Shown here: positions 53,521 to 54,798 of the stretch, piece after piece
Layout: every line of letters begins with the position of its first letter
Position numbering within the stretch: the stretch's first letter is position 1
From: Actinomycetota bacterium
Lineage (GTDB): Bacteria > Actinomycetota > Actinomycetes > Actinomycetales > Dermatophilaceae
NCBI GenBank assembly: GCA_020161845.1
Contig: JAIUNK010000031.1
Span: 1 to 54,798, forward strand
DNA length: 54,798 nucleotides
Direction: 5' to 3'
Program-made: the position numbers and the translations under genes
The notes under the pieces: generated by a model
The model's input: only the letters and a program-made list of their open reading frames with translations
What the model was told of the DNA's origin: nothing
Database searches by the model: none

Positions 53521-53565
53521 GGACGAAAACCCTGGGCATGACGAATGCCCGGAGTCGGTTCGTCC
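53521..53565. repeat. Nested dyad just after tRNA-Ala; possible recombinase attachment site
   Basis: GGACGAA (53521-53527) and TTCGTCC (53559-53565) enclose GGGCAT (53534-53539) and ATGCCC (53545-53550), both nearly centred at 53542. About 45 bp with concentric imperfect symmetry matches the shape of large serine integrase attachment sites, but it could also be part of the tRNA terminator. No second copy is visible in this window. Confidence 0.35.
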
Positions 53566-53578
53566 GTTCTGCCCCGGT

Positions 53579-53610
53579 CGAAGAGCCTCCCGTTTACGGG
53601 GGGCTCTTCG
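53579..53610. terminator. Strong bidirectional hairpin after tRNA-Ala
   Basis: Arms CGAAGAGCCTCCCG (53579-53592) and CGGGGGGCTCTTCG (53597-53610) give a 14-bp stem with one T-G pair and loop TTTA. It lies 67 bp after the tRNA and would end tRNA transcription; it also lies within the 3' part of the recombinase frame, so it could stop leftward transcription as well. Confidence 0.75.
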
Positions 53611-54671
53611 CATGTGGGGTTTTGTGGCCGCGCTTGGCTGGTCCTGGCGGCGGTGATGGTGCTGATGAGGGGTGTGAGTTCCTCGACGGCCTGGACGGTG
53701 CTGCTGGCGGGCCGCGATGGGGTCTCGGGGTTGATGAGGATCTTCTCGAAGAAGGCTTGGTTGAGCAGCTTCTTGATGTGATCGGGGGCAGCTCGGTAGG
53801 TGGCGGCGCAGTCCTCCAGCAGCGCCAGGCCGGCCTTGATGTGGGCGTGGCTGGTGGCGGTGTCTCGGGCGAGGGCCTCCAGCTCCTTCTGGACGGCTGC
53901 CAGGCCGGTGGTGATGCGGTTCTGTTCGCGGCTAAGTAGGTCGAGGGGGATGGCGTCGGCGTAGTGCGCTTGCAGCAGGCGCTCTTGCTCGCGGTGGAGT
54001 CTGGCTTCGCGGTCGGTGAGCTGCTGACGCTGCTGGTGTTGCTCGTGTTGGGCGGTGCTGAGGTGGTCCAGGAGTTGGGCTTCGACCTCGGCGCGATCCT
54101 GGGCCGTCAAGCTGATGCGGGCGTAGATCTCCTCGACCCTGGCCTCCACCTCTGGGATGAGCACGCTCTTCTGCTGGCAGTCGGTGCGCTTGTGCTTGCG
54201 ACCGTTGCAGAAGAAGTAGGGGTAGACGGTGCCGGTCTTGGAGTTGCCGTGCTGAACAACCATCCGCGAGCCGCAGCGTCCGCACATGATGGTCGACTTG
54301 AGCCAGTGGTTGTGCACGCGGGTTTGTTCGCCGTTCTTCTTGGAGGCGAGCATGGCTTGGACGGTGAGCCAGGTCTCGGTGTCGATCAGCGGCTCGTGGG
54401 TGCCGGGGTATTCGACGCCTTGGAACGTGACGACGCCGCGGTAGTAGGGGTTGGTCAAGATGCCGTAGAGCGCTTTCTTGGCGATGGGTCTTGACGGTGT
54501 TCGGGCGGTTGCCGGGCTGGTCAGTCCGTGGGCTTCGAGGTGCTCAGCGAGGGTGCCGGTGGTCCAGTCGCCGGTGGCGTACAGCGTGAAGGCTTGCTGG
54601 ATGAGGGGTGCCCGTTCGGGGTCGAGTTCGACGTAGCGCTGTTCGCCGTGGACGGGGTGGAAGGTGCGCAC

Positions 54672-54798
54672 TGGAGTGTTTCCGGTTTTGTGGACGCGGA
54701 TCTAAGCTGCCAATTGTTTGAGGTCTCTGTATCCTAGTTCGTATTCCTGGGGTGTCAAGTAATCCAGGTAGGAGTGCCGACGAATCCGGTTGAAGTAG
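54672..54798 (-). mobile_element. IS3-family insertion sequence, partial (right end of window)
   Basis: The element starts with TGGAGTGTTTCCGGTTTTGT at 54672, a plausible IS3-family terminal repeat beginning with TG. It abuts the truncated recombinase frame and contains the C-terminus of a transposase. The rest lies beyond the window. Target duplication cannot be checked here. Confidence 0.72.
54702..54798 (-). CDS. IS3-family transposase (OrfB), C-terminal fragment
   Basis: The minus strand ends with codons for YFNRIRRHSYLDYLTPQE, followed by YELGYRDLKQLAA and a TAG stop at 54702-54704. This is the conserved C-terminal end of the IS3-family DDE transposase (the RRHSxLxYLTPxE block). The catalytic residues are out of view. 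Confidence 0.85.
   Translation of the reverse strand, partial: YFNRIRRHSYLDYLTPQEYELGYRDLKQLAA

Overview
The window is a chromosomal segment of a high-GC actinobacterium. The evidence is the strong G/C third-position bias, many GTG starts, the actinobacterial-style long infB and rne genes, the DUF4439 gene next to rimP, and many starts preceded by a TANNNT box 6-8 nt upstream, which suggests leaderless mRNAs. The family cannot be fixed from sequence alone. No plasmid, phage structural genes or CRISPR array were seen.

Positions 1-13.1 kb are a metabolic patchwork. They hold a possible Fic-family tail, a small membrane protein, a divergent LysG/LysE-type regulator and exporter pair, the 5-oxoprolinase operon pxpABC, a guanine deaminase/nucleobase permease pair, a split transketolase, a TauE/SafE-type permease and an amylosucrase. 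Positions 13.2-16.2 kb form a flavin-linked redox cassette: a ferric-reductase-like membrane flavoprotein, a membrane-anchored FMN-binding protein with the flavinylation motif SGATVT, and ApbE. Positions 16.2-24.3 kb are rich in thiol and peroxide functions: YyaL-type thioredoxin-fold protein, thiol peroxidase, thioredoxin, DyP peroxidase, PCu(A)C copper chaperone and a His-rich membrane protein. This stretch also has the most unusual non-coding DNA: a 26-bp tandem array of ACCGGT inverted repeats upstream of tpx, and a 60-bp nested palindrome between an APH(6)-like kinase and thioredoxin.

Positions 24.4-34.1 kb are the translation/transcription core cluster (DUF4439, rimP, nusA, ylxR, infB, rbfA, truB, ASCH, ribF), with three 43-bp hairpin repeats between infB and rbfA. 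Positions 34.3-40.6 kb carry the TIGR03960/TIGR03936 radical SAM pair, split by a GNAT gene and a reverse-strand ABC transporter whose permease has a single-base frameshift. Positions 40.7-53.4 kb hold rne, rplU, rpmA, obg, a hypothetical gene, proB, a GNAT-ProA fusion, a GT2 glycosyltransferase, a small membrane protein, nadD, rsfS and a phosphoglycerate-mutase-like phosphatase, followed by tRNA-Ala(GGC). From the tRNA to the right edge lies mobile DNA: a large serine recombinase whose 5' end is cut off by an IS3-family element that runs out of the window.

The candidates I consider most worth following are the GNAT-ProA fusion, the operator-like ACCGGT array at tpx, the nested palindrome before thioredoxin, the triple hairpin after infB, and the flavinylated redox cassette. 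All identifications are from reading the sequence and family knowledge; no database search was run.
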